A DNA stretch of 64,000 bases, from NCBI RefSeq assembly GCF_002157685.2, contig NZ_AP026738.1, positions 4,774,001-4,838,000 on the forward strand. Direction: 5' to 3'. A program made the position numbers and the translations under genes. The stretch is from Comamonas thiooxydans (GTDB lineage Bacteria > Pseudomonadota > Gammaproteobacteria > Burkholderiales > Burkholderiaceae_C). Positions within the stretch are counted from its first letter, which is position 1; the number at the start of each line of letters is the position of its first letter. The notes beneath the pieces were generated by a model. It was not told where the DNA came from and made no database searches. It saw only the letters and a list, made by a program, of their open reading frames with translations. This document shows positions 20,434 to 28,933 of the stretch, one piece after another.

Positions 20434-21000
20434 TCAGGAGCGCGTCGCAGGCTGAGGATAGCTGACGTCCAGAATCTCCAGCATGCGCACCCCGGCCGGC
20501 GTGGGCAAGGCCACCTCGTCGCCCACGCGCGCCTTGAGCAGTGCACGCGAGACCGGGGCAATCCAGCTGACCTGGTTCTGCGCACTGTCCGCCTCGTCAA
20601 TGCCCATGATGGTGATGGTGCGCTCCACGCCCTCGTCATCCACGTAGCTGACCGTGGCGCCAAAAAAGACCTGATCGCTGCCTGAGTGCACGGCAGGGTC
20701 GACCACCTCGGCGATTTCCAGTCTCTTGGTGAGAAAGCGAATGCGGCGGTCGATCTCGCGCAGACGCTTCTTGCCGTAGAGATAGTCACCGTTCTCGGAG
20801 CGGTCGCCGTTGCTGGCCGCCCAATGCACGATCTCCACGATCTTGGGGCGCTCGTTGTCGATCAGATCCAGCAGCTCGTCCTTGATGCGCTGGTAGCCCT
20901 GTGGCGTGATGTAGTTCTTGCCGCCGGCGGGCAGTGGCGGCAGAGCGCCGACGTCGTCATCGTCGTCGCCATCCGATTCTTTGGTGAAAGCCTTGCTCAT
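20434..21000 (-). CDS. greB: Transcription elongation factor GreB
   Basis: A 188-residue Gre factor. The coiled-coil N-terminal domain has ITPQGYQRIKDELLDL and the acidic tip motif NGDRSENGDYLYGKKRLREID; the C-terminal FKBP-like domain has FFGATVSYVDDEG, IVG-like IMGIDEADSAQNQVSW and ARVGDEVALPTPAG. An acidic extension (DGDDDDDVG) precedes the fold. It stimulates transcript cleavage in backtracked RNA polymerase. The start at 21000 is chosen because a longer frame upstream would run through the tRNA gene. Confidence 0.95.
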   Translation of the reverse strand: MSKAFTKESDGDDDDDVGALPPLPAGGKNYITPQGYQRIKDELLDLIDNERPKIVEIVHWAASNGDRSENGDYLYGKKRLREIDRRIRFLTKRLEIAEVVDPAVHSGSDQVFFGATVSYVDDEGVERTITIMGIDEADSAQNQVSWIAPVSRALLKARVGDEVALPTPAGVRMLEILDVSYPQPATRS

Positions 21001-21061
21001 GAGACCGATCTTCACACAGTTCCGGGCCTGAGCAGGCCAGGACTCGTCAAAGCCCGAAAAC

Positions 21062-21095
21062 GAAAAAGCCTCAGAACCTTTCAGTTCTGAGGCTT
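21062..21095 (-). terminator. Terminator of tRNA-Arg copy 1
   Basis: A 12-bp stem (AAGCCTCAGAAC/GTTCTGAGGCTT) with a T-run on the minus strand, 6 bases past the tRNA 3' end. Confidence 0.85.
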
Positions 21096-21101
21096 GTCGT
21101 T

Positions 21102-21178
21102 TGGTGCGGCTGGCAGGAATCGAACCCACGACCCCTTGGTTCGTAGCCAAGTACTCTATCCAGCTGAGCTACAGCCGC
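21102..21178 (-). tRNA. tRNA-Arg(ACG), copy 1
   Basis: 77 nt on the minus strand including encoded CCA. The acceptor stem is GCGGCTG/CAGCCGC and the anticodon stem CTTGG/CCAAG holds loop CTACGAA, so the anticodon is ACG (A34 is normally edited to inosine). Promoter and terminator flank it, and a near-identical unit lies 225 bp upstream in its transcription direction. Confidence 0.97.
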
Positions 21179-21188
21179 TAAGCCTCGA

Positions 21189-21194
21189 ATTATA
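21189..21194 (-). promoter_or_regulatory. -10 box of tRNA-Arg copy 1
   Basis: A perfect TATAAT on the minus strand, 10 bases before the tRNA, followed by a short stretch ending GGCTTA. No good -35 is visible. The same box precedes copy 2. Confidence 0.6.
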
Positions 21195-21286
21195 TACAGA
21201 TTTTTGAGCCACTCGGTGAAAACCCGGATTTTTCTTCAAAAGCGTTCCAGCCTCGTCAGGCCTGCTGAAACAGGCAAGGCAAAAAC

Positions 21287-21320
21287 GAAAAAGCCTCAGA
21301 ACTTTTCAGTTCTGAGGCTT
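21287..21320 (-). terminator. Terminator of tRNA-Arg copy 2
   Basis: A 12-bp stem identical to that of copy 1 with a T-run on the minus strand. Confidence 0.85.
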
Positions 21321-21326
21321 GTCGTT

Positions 21327-21403
21327 TGGTGCGGCTGGCAGGAATCGAACCCACGACCCCTTGGTTCGTAGCCAAGTACTCTATCCAGCTGAGCTACAGC
21401 CGC
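21327..21403 (-). tRNA. tRNA-Arg(ACG), copy 2
   Basis: 77 nt, the same sequence as copy 1 with anticodon ACG and encoded CCA. The copies share terminator, tRNA and about 30 bp of promoter region, so the whole transcription unit has been duplicated in tandem. Confidence 0.97.
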
Positions 21404-21413
21404 TAAGCCTCAA

Positions 21414-21419
21414 ATTATA
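21414..21419 (-). promoter_or_regulatory. -10 box of tRNA-Arg copy 2
   Basis: A perfect TATAAT on the minus strand, at the same distance as in copy 1. Confidence 0.6.
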
Positions 21420-21678
21420 TACAGATTTTTGAGCCTGCGGAAAAGGTCTCCAGGAATTTCAGATCCCGCGCGCTGCTTCAAGCCTGCGACCACATGAAAA
21501 GCCTGATTCCAAGCACATGCATATGCGCTAATCTTGAGCGCTGAAACCGGTCCGCCAGCAAGCTGCTGTCGACCTCTGCGATGCCGTGTTCATGGCCCCA
21601 AAAAGCCAGGCCTCGCGCGTCAGGGCAACCGGTCGCTCCAGGCCGCCGCACGCTGCGGCAGTGCATTCAGAACCATCA

Positions 21679-23196
21679 ATGACGACAGACAGACAACCGG
21701 CCTCGCCTTCCATTCCTCCATCCGTGGCCATGTGGGAGCAGCTGTTTCGCCGCAGCGCCAGGCCCTCTCTGAGCCTTCAGGGCCAGATTCGCGAAATGCT
21801 GGTCGATGCCATCCTCAGCGGCATTCTCGCGCCCGGCGACGCTATCCCCTCAAGCCGAGAACTGGCCAAGCTGCTGGGCGTGGGTCGCATCACCGTGGTC
21901 ATGGCCTACCAGCAGCTGACCGAAGAGGCCTTCTTGCTGAGCCGCGAGAGAAAAGGCCATTTCATCCACCCCGATGTGCTGCAGGGCCGCACGGCCGAAC
22001 GCACGCCGGGCAGGAGCACGGACGCCGAGGCGCACACGGACTGGTCACGCCGCCTGTGGCTACGCCCCAGCCTGCAGCGCAGCATCGTGAAGGAAGATGA
22101 CTGGCAGCGGTTCCCCTATCCGTTTCTCTACGGCCAGTTCGACAAGGAGCTGTTTCCCACGGCCGCCTGGCGCGAATGCTGCCTCAAGTCCCTGGGCGTG
22201 GTGGACATCCGCATGTGGGCGCCCGATCACATCACCCGCGACGACGACAGCCTCATCCAGCAGGTGCAGACCAAGATCCTGCCACGCCGCGGCGTCTGGG
22301 CGTCACCCGACGAAATCATCATCACGGTCGGCGCCCAGCATGCGCTGTACATGGTGGCCGATCTGCTGATGCGCGAGGGCACATCCATCGGCATCGAAAA
22401 CCCCTGCTACCCCGATGCGCGCAATATCTTCAGCAGCCGCACCTCGCAGGTCATCCCCATTGGCGTGGATGGCGATGGACTGCCTATCGTCAGTGCCATG
22501 CGCAAGCTCGAGTACCTCTACGTCACGCCCAGCCATCAGTGCCCCACCGGCGTCACCATGCCGCTGGAGCGTCGCGAAGCCTTGCTCGAAGCCGCACAGA
22601 AGCATGACCTCATCATCATCGAGGACGACTACGAAAGCGAAAGCAGCTTCGATGAACAACCCATCCCGGCACTCAAGAGCCTGGATCGCAACAACCGCGT
22701 GATCTATATCGGCAGCCTCTCCAAGAGCCTGGCACCCGGCCTTCGCGTGGGCTATATCGTGGCCCCGCCCGAGCTGATCAAGGAACTGCGTGCCCTGCGC
22801 CGCCTGATGATCCGCCATCCGTCCACCTTCATCCAGCGCACATTGGCCATGTTCATCTCGCTGGGCCACTACGAGGCCCAGCTGCGCCGCCTCGGCCAGG
22901 CCCAGAAAGAGCGTCATGCCGAGCTGACGGCAGCCATGGCTCGCTACCTGCCCCAATGCCGCATCACGCCGGTACGCGGTGGCGGCTCGTGCTGGGTGCA
23001 ACTGCCCGACCATGTGCCCGCGCAGGCACTGGCACGCCAGGCCGCCGAGCATGGGGTGCTGATCGAGCCCGGCGATGTGTTCTTCACCTCCCCTCGCAAC
23101 ACGGGCAACTTCATACGCCTGGGCTATCAATCCATTCCCGCGGGACAAATCGCCCAGGGCATCAAGGCCCTGGCAGAAGCCATGCACTGCATGTAG
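21679..23196 (+). CDS. tauR: MocR-type (GntR-aminotransferase) regulator, probable TauR
   Basis: A 505-residue fusion. The N-terminal GntR winged helix (IREMLVDAILSGILAPGDAIPSSRELAKLLGVGRITVVMAYQQL, about residues 34-85) is joined to a class-I aminotransferase-like domain with PTGVTM, IIEDDYESES and the PLP lysine in IGSLSKSLAPGLRVGY. MocR proteins sense a ligand through PLP and bind direct repeats. Known TauR proteins activate taurine genes, and this gene opens a region of taurine genes. ATG 21679 removes a low-quality N-terminal extension. The name rests on context, since PdxR and GabR are paralogues of the same architecture. Confidence 0.8.
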   Translation: MTTDRQPASPSIPPSVAMWEQLFRRSARPSLSLQGQIREMLVDAILSGILAPGDAIPSSRELAKLLGVGRITVVMAYQQLTEEAFLLSRERKGHFIHPDVLQGRTAERTPGRSTDAEAHTDWSRRLWLRPSLQRSIVKEDDWQRFPYPFLYGQFDKELFPTAAWRECCLKSLGVVDIRMWAPDHITRDDDSLIQQVQTKILPRRGVWASPDEIIITVGAQHALYMVADLLMREGTSIGIENPCYPDARNIFSSRTSQVIPIGVDGDGLPIVSAMRKLEYLYVTPSHQCPTGVTMPLERREALLEAAQKHDLIIIEDDYESESSFDEQPIPALKSLDRNNRVIYIGSLSKSLAPGLRVGYIVAPPELIKELRALRRLMIRHPSTFIQRTLAMFISLGHYEAQLRRLGQAQKERHAELTAAMARYLPQCRITPVRGGGSCWVQLPDHVPAQALARQAAEHGVLIEPGDVFFTSPRNTGNFIRLGYQSIPAGQIAQGIKALAEAMHCM

Positions 23197-23207
23197 AGGC
23201 GCAAAAC

Positions 23208-23247
23208 AAAAAGCCCCGGACTCAGGGTCCGGGGCTTTTTGTCTTTT
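23208..23247. terminator. Bidirectional terminator between the MocR gene and the permease gene
   Basis: A 14-bp stem (AAAAAGCCCCGGAC/GTCCGGGGCTTTTT) with a 5-base loop between convergent genes. Confidence 0.9.
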
Positions 23248-23256
23248 TTGGTCTCA

Positions 23257-24693
23257 TCAATTCTTGCGCAGCTTGGGCGGAGCCAGCTCGTCGATCAGGC
23301 CATCGGGACTGATTCCGCGTCGCAACGCCTGGCGCACGCGATAGGCAATCAGCAAGATGCACAGACTGGCCACACCCAGGGCCAGCGGAGTGCGCTGTTC
23401 GGGAATGAAGCCCATGGCCACCACGATGGACAGCATGCCCGCAATCGCCAGCCAGGTCAGATAAGGAAAGCACCACATGCGCACCTTGAGCAGATGCGGA
23501 GCCTCGTTCTCCAATCGATAGCGCAGGCGCAGCTGGGAGATTGCAATCAGGATATAGACAAAGATGGCAACCGTTCCGTAGGAGTTCACGAGAAAGGCGA
23601 ACACCTTGTCGGGAGACAGATAGGACATGACGATGGCGCCGTAGCCGAACAAGGTGGCCACCAGAATCGCGTACACGGGCACGCCGTTGCGGCTGACCTG
23701 GGCCAGCACCTTGGGCGCATCGCCGCGTCGCGTCAGCGCAAACAGCATGCGCGAAGAGGCATAGAGCCCGGAGTTGAGCGCCGACAGCACGGCGGTCAGC
23801 ACCACGGCATTCATGATCTGGGCAGCGGCCGGCACACCCATGGCATCGAGAGCGCTGACATAGGGCGTGGACATGCCGCTGGAGTTCCATGGCACCAGGC
23901 AGGCCACCAGCAGCACCGATCCCACATAGAACACCAGCACGCGCAGGATGACCGAATTCGTGGCCTTGGCCACGGCCTTCTGGGGCTCCGCGGTTTCGGC
24001 GGCCGCAATCGTCACGATCTCCGCGCCGAAATAGAAGCCGGTCGCGGCCACGGCGCCCGTGAGCACTGGAACAATGCCGTTGGGCATGAAACCGCCGTTC
24101 TGGCTCAGGTTGGCGACATGCATTCCGCTGCCGCCCGGTGTCAGGCCCAGCACATAGACGCCGGCGATGAACAGAAACACCACGATGGCGGCCACCTTCA
24201 CGGACGCCAGCCAGAACTCGCACTCGCCAAAGGATTTGACCGAGACCAGATTGGTCAGCGTCATCATGATCAGCAGGACCAGGCTGATGCTCCAGGCGGG
24301 AACGTCGGGCAGCCAGTAGCGCACCAGCTCGGCCCCTGCCACCGCTTCGATCGCCACGACGATGACCCAGAAATACCAGTACATCCAGCCCGTGAGAAAC
24401 CCCGCCAGCTGGCCCACGGCTGGCCGGTCGCGCCAGGCTTCCCGGGCGTACTCGTAAAACGAGCCACCTGTCATGGAGCAGGCCATCTCGCCCAGCATGC
24501 GCATGACCAGCACCACCAGCAGGCCGGTGATCAGAAAAGAGATGACGGCCGCCGGTCCGGCCGACTTGATGACCACGCCACTGCCTACGAAGAGCCCGGC
24601 ACCGATGACGCCGCCCAGGGCAATCATGGTCATGTGCCGCTGCTTGAGACTGTGCGACAGCCCGTCCGGCGACGAATGCGGATTTCCAATCAT
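23257..24693 (-). CDS. Amino acid permease (APC superfamily, AAT/GabP-like)
   Basis: A 478-residue membrane protein with about 12 hydrophobic segments. The first helix reads MTMIALGGVIGAGLFVGSGVVI, the APC signature glycine-rich unwound helix; ACSMTGGSFYEYAREAW is also typical of the AAT family (GabP, AroP, ProY). The start at 24693 has a good AGGAG in gacaggagacaaaaATG; a start at 24735 would be longer but has no ribosome site. It lies 190 bp downstream of the NTF2-like gene on the same strand. The context suggests uptake of taurine or a related omega-amino acid, but substrate is not shown by sequence. Confidence 0.88.
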   Translation of the reverse strand: MIGNPHSSPDGLSHSLKQRHMTMIALGGVIGAGLFVGSGVVIKSAGPAAVISFLITGLLVVLVMRMLGEMACSMTGGSFYEYAREAWRDRPAVGQLAGFLTGWMYWYFWVIVVAIEAVAGAELVRYWLPDVPAWSISLVLLIMMTLTNLVSVKSFGECEFWLASVKVAAIVVFLFIAGVYVLGLTPGGSGMHVANLSQNGGFMPNGIVPVLTGAVAATGFYFGAEIVTIAAAETAEPQKAVAKATNSVILRVLVFYVGSVLLVACLVPWNSSGMSTPYVSALDAMGVPAAAQIMNAVVLTAVLSALNSGLYASSRMLFALTRRGDAPKVLAQVSRNGVPVYAILVATLFGYGAIVMSYLSPDKVFAFLVNSYGTVAIFVYILIAISQLRLRYRLENEAPHLLKVRMWCFPYLTWLAIAGMLSIVVAMGFIPEQRTPLALGVASLCILLIAYRVRQALRRGISPDGLIDELAPPKLRKN

Positions 24694-24882
24694 TTTTGTC
24701 TCCTGTCTTGCCGGCCTGGAAATGCCGGTCGCCACGACTTTATGTATCTGGTTGTGCCTTGCTGCTCATGCAGGCCGTTGCCGTGGTCGTTCAGTTATCT
24801 GCTTGAAAATTGTTGCGCGAAGCCATGCGTGCAGCACCCCTTGCCGCGAGACAAGGATGCGCGCACGCAAACCAGGCTCGTG

Positions 24883-25281
24883 TCAGGAAAGCGCTACGGG
24901 TGGACGATCCTTGCGGTAGGCGTTCTTGACGGCGATCTTGCCGTCGCGGAAGGTGAACACATCGACCATGCGTGCCTCTACACGCAGGCCGTCGGCCTTG
25001 GTGCCCTTGAAGGTGCTCTCCGAAACTCCGCGCGCTCCCTGGACAAAATGCTCTCCATCCACCCAGGCCGCATCGGGGAATGCCTGCCAGGCCAGCTGAA
25101 AGCCCTCACGCACGGCTTCACGACCCACGAAGCTGCGACCCATCAGATCAGGGCCGGCAACGGCGTGAAACTCGCATTCGTCAGCCATGAAGTCCATCAA
25201 TGCGTCAATGTCATGCCGATTCCACGCGTCGGAGAAACGCGCCAGAAACTGGACATCGGGTTGGGATTCTTGCTTGTTCAT
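24883..25281 (-). CDS. tauX: NTF2/SnoaL-like protein, possible taurine dehydrogenase small subunit
   Basis: A 132-residue single-domain protein: FLARFSDAWNRHDIDALMDFMADECEFHAVAGPD and MVDVFTFRDGKIAVKNAYRKDRPP are the helical cone and terminal strands of an NTF2-like fold. Taurine dehydrogenase (TauXY) pairs a small subunit of about this size with a large FAD subunit. Because a TauY-like gene starts 650 bp away in the opposite direction, TauX is a reasonable reading. In many bacteria tauX and tauY are adjacent on one strand, so the arrangement here is unusual. A generic SnoaL-type enzyme is the alternative. A candidate TauR operator lies upstream (25398-25430). Confidence 0.6.
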   Translation of the reverse strand: MNKQESQPDVQFLARFSDAWNRHDIDALMDFMADECEFHAVAGPDLMGRSFVGREAVREGFQLAWQAFPDAAWVDGEHFVQGARGVSESTFKGTKADGLRVEARMVDVFTFRDGKIAVKNAYRKDRPPVALS

Positions 25282-25397
25282 ATGCTCTCCAGATTGCTGT
25301 CATGTCATGGGGGTCGGCCATTGCAAAAGCGACCCCTTTCTATCGAAAAATGCCTGAAATTCCGATGACTCATGGTAGGTAGCACTGGCTCCATTCC

Positions 25398-25430
25398 GTA
25401 GGGCCAGTTGCCGGCTATCGTTAAGTCCAA
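25398..25430 (-). promoter_or_regulatory. Candidate TauR operator B
   Basis: On the minus strand TTGGACTTAACGAT is followed, after 6 bases, by CAACTGGCCCTAC. The same two blocks with the same spacing occur at 27705-27737 before tauA; 26 of 33 positions agree. The two blocks contain a degenerate direct repeat, TTGGACTTAA and CTGGCCCTAC, 23 bp apart, as expected for a MocR dimer. It lies about 115 bp before the NTF2-like gene. Confidence 0.65.
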
Positions 25431-25790
25431 GGCCTTTCCGCGCAGGGCACTGGTCCCCCGCGAGATGACGTCGGCGTGCACCGAAAAATGCCTTGAGAAA
25501 GTCCGTTTCTCCTCTGAGCGCGACGCTCTGCCGCAGCTCTTGCGGATGCAGACCGAAGCCCGCCGACAAATGCCTCTTCTGCCGCTTCATTTAGGTGAAA
25601 ACGATAGGAGAACACCAACTCGCTCAATACGGTCATCGCTGCCACAGGCACAGGGAAAGTTCACGGCCACGCCCGGCGAGCACGACTCGGCGGGTCACCC
25701 GGTTTGCAAGAGACTCGCCGCAGCCCGTCTGAGGCAATCCGGAGATTCGGATGGCCAGGCTTGCGCGCTGGCTCCATCAAAACCTGTGCC

Positions 25791-25823
25791 GTGGCCCTAA
25801 CCAGCGACACAGGGGGCTGGCTA
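25791..25823 (+). promoter_or_regulatory. Weak candidate TauR operator C
   Basis: GTGGCCCTAAC resembles the first block of sites A and B (9 of 11 against CTGGACCTAAC), and CTGGCTA lies 26 bases after its start, 3 bases off the spacing of the other sites. It is about 110 bp before the FAD oxidoreductase, in the same orientation. Confidence 0.35.
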
Positions 25824-25930
25824 TGCTGCTCTGGACACCGCAAGCAGTGCATCTGCATTGACTTTGCGTCCATCAATTCCATAGCAATAGAGCGCCGCTT
25901 CAAACGCAGCCACACCAGGAGACGACCGCC

Positions 25931-27352
25931 ATGAAAGCCGAGGACATCCGCCCCAGCCATCTGAATCCATACGACCCGCAGTACGACCCCCTGGTTGCAA
26001 GAAGCCCCGGACACGGTGCCGGCTACGCTCCGACCTACTGGGTAGGGACGGCGGGCCGGCCACCCGAGGATGATGGTCCGGTCTGCGGCGACATGGAAGC
26101 CGATGTGGTCATCGTGGGCTCGGGCTTCACGGGCCTGTCCACTGCGCTGTTTCTGGCCCGCGAACACGGCATTCGCGCCGTGGTTCTCGAGGCCAACCAG
26201 AGCGCCTGGGGCTGCACCAGCCGCAACGGCGGCCAGGGCCAGAATGCCAGCGGCCGCCTCTATCGCTCGCAGTGGATAGAGCGCTGGGGCAAGGACACAG
26301 CCCTGAAGCTGGATGCAGAAATCCGCGAAGGATTCGACACGTTCAAAAAACTGGTTGCGGAGTTTCCAGAATGCGAGCCGCAACCGGGAGGGCATTTGTA
26401 TATTGCCCACCGCGACAGAAAAATGGATTTTCTGCGCAACGAGACCCGCGTCATGCGCGAAGTCTTCGGCTACGACGCCCGCGTACTCAGCGTCGACGCT
26501 GTACGCCGCGACTATGTCGATGACGCCGACTGCCGTGGCGCGATGCATGAGCCCGACGGCATTGGCGTGCATCCGCTCAAGCTGGCATTCGGCTATCTGC
26601 GCAAGGCCCGCGAGCTGGGAGTGAAGGTGCATCCCGCCAGTCCGGTGCTGGGCATGGAGACACGCAACGGCGTGCATTACCTCCAGACACCTGGCGGCAC
26701 GGTCAAGGCACGCGCCGTCGGCTTTGCCACCGGCGGCTATACCAGCAACGGCCTTCACCGCAGTCTGCGCTCCAAGATCATGCCGATTCTCTCGAACTCG
26801 CTGGTCACCAGGCCCTTGACGGAAGAAGAGCTGGCCGCCACCAATTTCAAGACCACGCAAGTCATCACCGACACCCGTACGCTGCGCTTTTACTACCGCA
26901 AGCTGCCCGACAACCGCGTGCAGATCGGCAGCCGCAGCGCCATCACCGGCGCCGATGCGCCCAATCCGGTCCATATGGCCAAGCTGGTCGAGGGCTTGCA
27001 CCACAAGTTCCCGGCCCTCAAGGGAATCCAGGTGGACTACTCCTGGTGGGGATGGGTCGATGTAAGTCACGACATGATGCCGCGCATCACCCAGCCCGAT
27101 CCAAGGGAAAGCGTCTTCTATGCGGTCGGCTATGGCGGCAACGGCGTGTCGTTCTCTGCGCATGCAGGCCGTCGCATGGCCCAGCGCATCGCAGGCCAGA
27201 ACCTCAAGGCCTTCGAGTTGCCAATCTACAACTCATCGCTCGAATATCCGAATGTGTTCAATATGGTGCGTTCGGAGGTATTTGCACCATTTCGCCGCAT
27301 GGGCCAGCGCTTTCTCTACCACTGGTATCACATGAACGACGAGAAGAACTGA
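25931..27352 (+). CDS. tauY: FAD-dependent oxidoreductase, probable taurine dehydrogenase large subunit
   Basis: A 473-residue DAO-family flavoprotein. ADVVIVGSGFTGLSTALFLAREHGIRAVVLEA is the FAD dinucleotide fold (about 58-89), GCTSRNGGQGQNASGR is the typical DadA/PuuB-type segment, and the C-terminus has the second FAD contact YAVGYGGNGVSFSAHAGRRMA. An acid-rich 55-residue lead precedes the fold. In the TauXY route it deaminates taurine to sulfoacetaldehyde. The genes for transport and sulfoacetaldehyde cleavage follow on the same strand, and no Tpa aminotransferase is present, which supports the dehydrogenase route. Gamma-glutamylputrescine oxidase-type activity is the main alternative. 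Confidence 0.75.
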   Translation: MKAEDIRPSHLNPYDPQYDPLVARSPGHGAGYAPTYWVGTAGRPPEDDGPVCGDMEADVVIVGSGFTGLSTALFLAREHGIRAVVLEANQSAWGCTSRNGGQGQNASGRLYRSQWIERWGKDTALKLDAEIREGFDTFKKLVAEFPECEPQPGGHLYIAHRDRKMDFLRNETRVMREVFGYDARVLSVDAVRRDYVDDADCRGAMHEPDGIGVHPLKLAFGYLRKARELGVKVHPASPVLGMETRNGVHYLQTPGGTVKARAVGFATGGYTSNGLHRSLRSKIMPILSNSLVTRPLTEEELAATNFKTTQVITDTRTLRFYYRKLPDNRVQIGSRSAITGADAPNPVHMAKLVEGLHHKFPALKGIQVDYSWWGWVDVSHDMMPRITQPDPRESVFYAVGYGGNGVSFSAHAGRRMAQRIAGQNLKAFELPIYNSSLEYPNVFNMVRSEVFAPFRRMGQRFLYHWYHMNDEKN

Positions 27353-27386
27353 CCCTGCCAGCCGCCGTTCGGGCTTCGCGCAACGA

Positions 27387-27418
27387 AGAGCACCTTCCGC
27401 CAGGAAGGTGCTCTTTTT
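27387..27418 (+). terminator. Rho-independent terminator after the FAD oxidoreductase
   Basis: A perfect 12-bp stem (AGAGCACCTTCC/GGAAGGTGCTCT), loop GCCA, then T-run, 35 bp after the stop. It shows that tauABC has its own promoter. Confidence 0.88.
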
Positions 27419-27704
27419 CATTCGATCTACGGATGCGGTGCAGCACACACCCCGGCGCCCCGGCCACAGGAAAAACCGCCTCTCTGGCACGCATATTGCG
27501 CAAGCATTCATGCCTCTCGGACAGCCCAATCCTCCCGTGTCTGTCTGCGATCAGTGAAACCACCTAAGCCCATGCAGACGCCGCAAAAACGCCCTTCACC
27601 AGGACCGAGATATCCCGCGCAAGCCGCGCCATGCAAGGCTTTGCAATGCACGGTCGCGGTGCACGCCAACCCATGCTGCGCGCACCATCCGGGGCCGTAC
27701 GCGA

Positions 27705-27737
27705 CTGGACCTAACGATTCACATCAACTGGCCCTAC
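27705..27737 (+). promoter_or_regulatory. Candidate TauR operator A
   Basis: CTGGACCTAACGAT, 6 bases, then CAACTGGCCCTAC, about 180 bp before tauA. The first ten bases match CTGGACYTAA, which I recall as the direct repeat reported for Rhodobacter TauR. Operator B has the same layout. Confidence 0.65.
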
Positions 27738-27917
27738 TGGCTGCGCAAGGTTGCTCACTACGATCCGCTGAGAAAGCTCTTTGAGCCTCGCGATGCGGCT
27801 TTCTACCGGTTCAGCCAGAAGCGGGAATGGAAAAGCAAGTCAGCAAGAGTGAGCACAGCAAGGGTTCTCTGGTCTAAGTCTTCAACCGATATCGCTCTAA
27901 CCATGGAGAAATTGGCA

Positions 27918-28925
27918 ATGAAAATGCAAAAACGATGGATGCTGAAAGCGGGTGCCGCAACAGCCGCACTGGCCATGACCGGCTTCGCCCTGGCGCAGCA
28001 GAAAACCGTGACCTTCGCCAACCAGGACATGCTGGTGCCTCTGCGCCTGGTCATGGAATCGGGCGAGGTGGAAAAGGAGACGGGCTACAAGATCAACTGG
28101 CGCATGTTCTCGGGCGGCGGCGACGTGATACGGGCGATGGCCTCGGGCGACGTGCAGATGGGAGAGGTGGGCTCCAGCCCGCTGACCGCTGCCGCCAGCC
28201 AGGGGCAGGACATCAAGCTGCTCTGGATCTCTGCGGACATCGCCGGTGCCGAAGCCCTGGTGGCACGCGATGGCGGCGGCATCAGCAATTTCAAGAACAT
28301 GGAAGGCAAGCGCATAGGCGTGCCGTTCGTCTCCACCGCGCACTACCAACTGGTCGCGGCCCTGGGCAAGGAGGGCGTTGATGCGCGCAAGGTCAACATC
28401 ATGAATATGCGCCCGCCAGAGATTGCCGCGGCCTGGGAACGCGGCGATATCGATGCCACCTTTGTCTGGGATCCGGTACTGGCCAAGGTCAAGCAAAAGG
28501 GCAAGGTGATTGCCACCTCCGGCTCCATTGCTCAGATGGGCTATCCCACCTTCGAGGGCATTGCCGTGAGCAGCAAGTTTGCCCAGGAAAATCCCCAGTT
28601 CATGGTGGCTTTCATCAAGGCCCTGAATCGGGCCAGCGCCCAGGTGCGCGACAACCTGGCCAAGTGGACTCCCGATTCGCCCGAGATCAAGGCGATTGCC
28701 AAATGGAGCAAGGCCGACCCCAAGGACGTGCCCGCAGCCATGGCGCTGTACCGTTTTCCCAGCGCCGAGGAGCAGCTCGGCGCGCAATGGCTGGAAGGCG
28801 GTGCGGCCAAGGCCATGACCAATACCGCAACGTTTCTGAAGTCGCAGGGACGAATCCAGGAGGTCAGGCCCGACTACGCCGCGTACGTGACCAGCAGCTA
28901 TGTCAAGCAGGCTCTCGGCCGCTGA
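27918..28925 (+). CDS. tauA: Taurine ABC transporter substrate-binding protein
   Basis: A 335-residue periplasmic protein. The signal peptide MKMQKRWMLKAGAATAALAMTGFALAQ ends at an Ala-x-Ala site. The mature part has the NMT1/SsuA-like pattern: ISGGGDV-type FSGGGDVIRAMASGDVQMGEVGSSPLTAAASQG, NMRPPEIAAAWERGDIDATFVWDPVLAKV. This closely follows TauA, which binds taurine. GGAGA lies 8 bases before ATG 27918, so I prefer it to 27903. It is the first gene of tauABC; a hairpin between tauA and tauB may favour a higher yield of this protein. Confidence 0.9.
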   Translation: MKMQKRWMLKAGAATAALAMTGFALAQQKTVTFANQDMLVPLRLVMESGEVEKETGYKINWRMFSGGGDVIRAMASGDVQMGEVGSSPLTAAASQGQDIKLLWISADIAGAEALVARDGGGISNFKNMEGKRIGVPFVSTAHYQLVAALGKEGVDARKVNIMNMRPPEIAAAWERGDIDATFVWDPVLAKVKQKGKVIATSGSIAQMGYPTFEGIAVSSKFAQENPQFMVAFIKALNRASAQVRDNLAKWTPDSPEIKAIAKWSKADPKDVPAAMALYRFPSAEEQLGAQWLEGGAAKAMTNTATFLKSQGRIQEVRPDYAAYVTSSYVKQALGR

Positions 28926-28933
28926 CTGCCCGC

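Larger units (their letters stand above)
25282..25930. other. 650-bp divergent intergenic region between the NTF2-like gene and the FAD oxidoreductase
   Basis: No convincing gene. It holds the candidate TauR operator at 25398-25430 pointing to the NTF2-permease unit and a weaker one at 25791-25823 pointing to the oxidoreductase. The remaining frames have poor codon use and no ribosome sites. Confidence 0.6.
27353..27917. other. Intergenic region before tauA
   Basis: It holds the terminator at 27387-27418 and the candidate TauR operator at 27705-27737. A stretch continuous with the tauA frame (about 27663-27917) is open and has some coding-like composition, but it has no start codon with a ribosome site and no signal I recognise. 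I read it as leader. Confidence 0.5.

Noticed and set aside
20434..21150. Extended GreB start upstream of 21000
   Set aside because: It would read through the tRNA-Arg gene and its terminator.
23239..25368. A 709-codon plus-strand frame
   Set aside because: Antisense to the permease and NTF2-like genes.
27554..27784. A 76-codon frame between the FAD oxidoreductase and tauA
   Set aside because: Pro/His/Cys-rich, no ribosome site, and it covers the candidate TauR operator.
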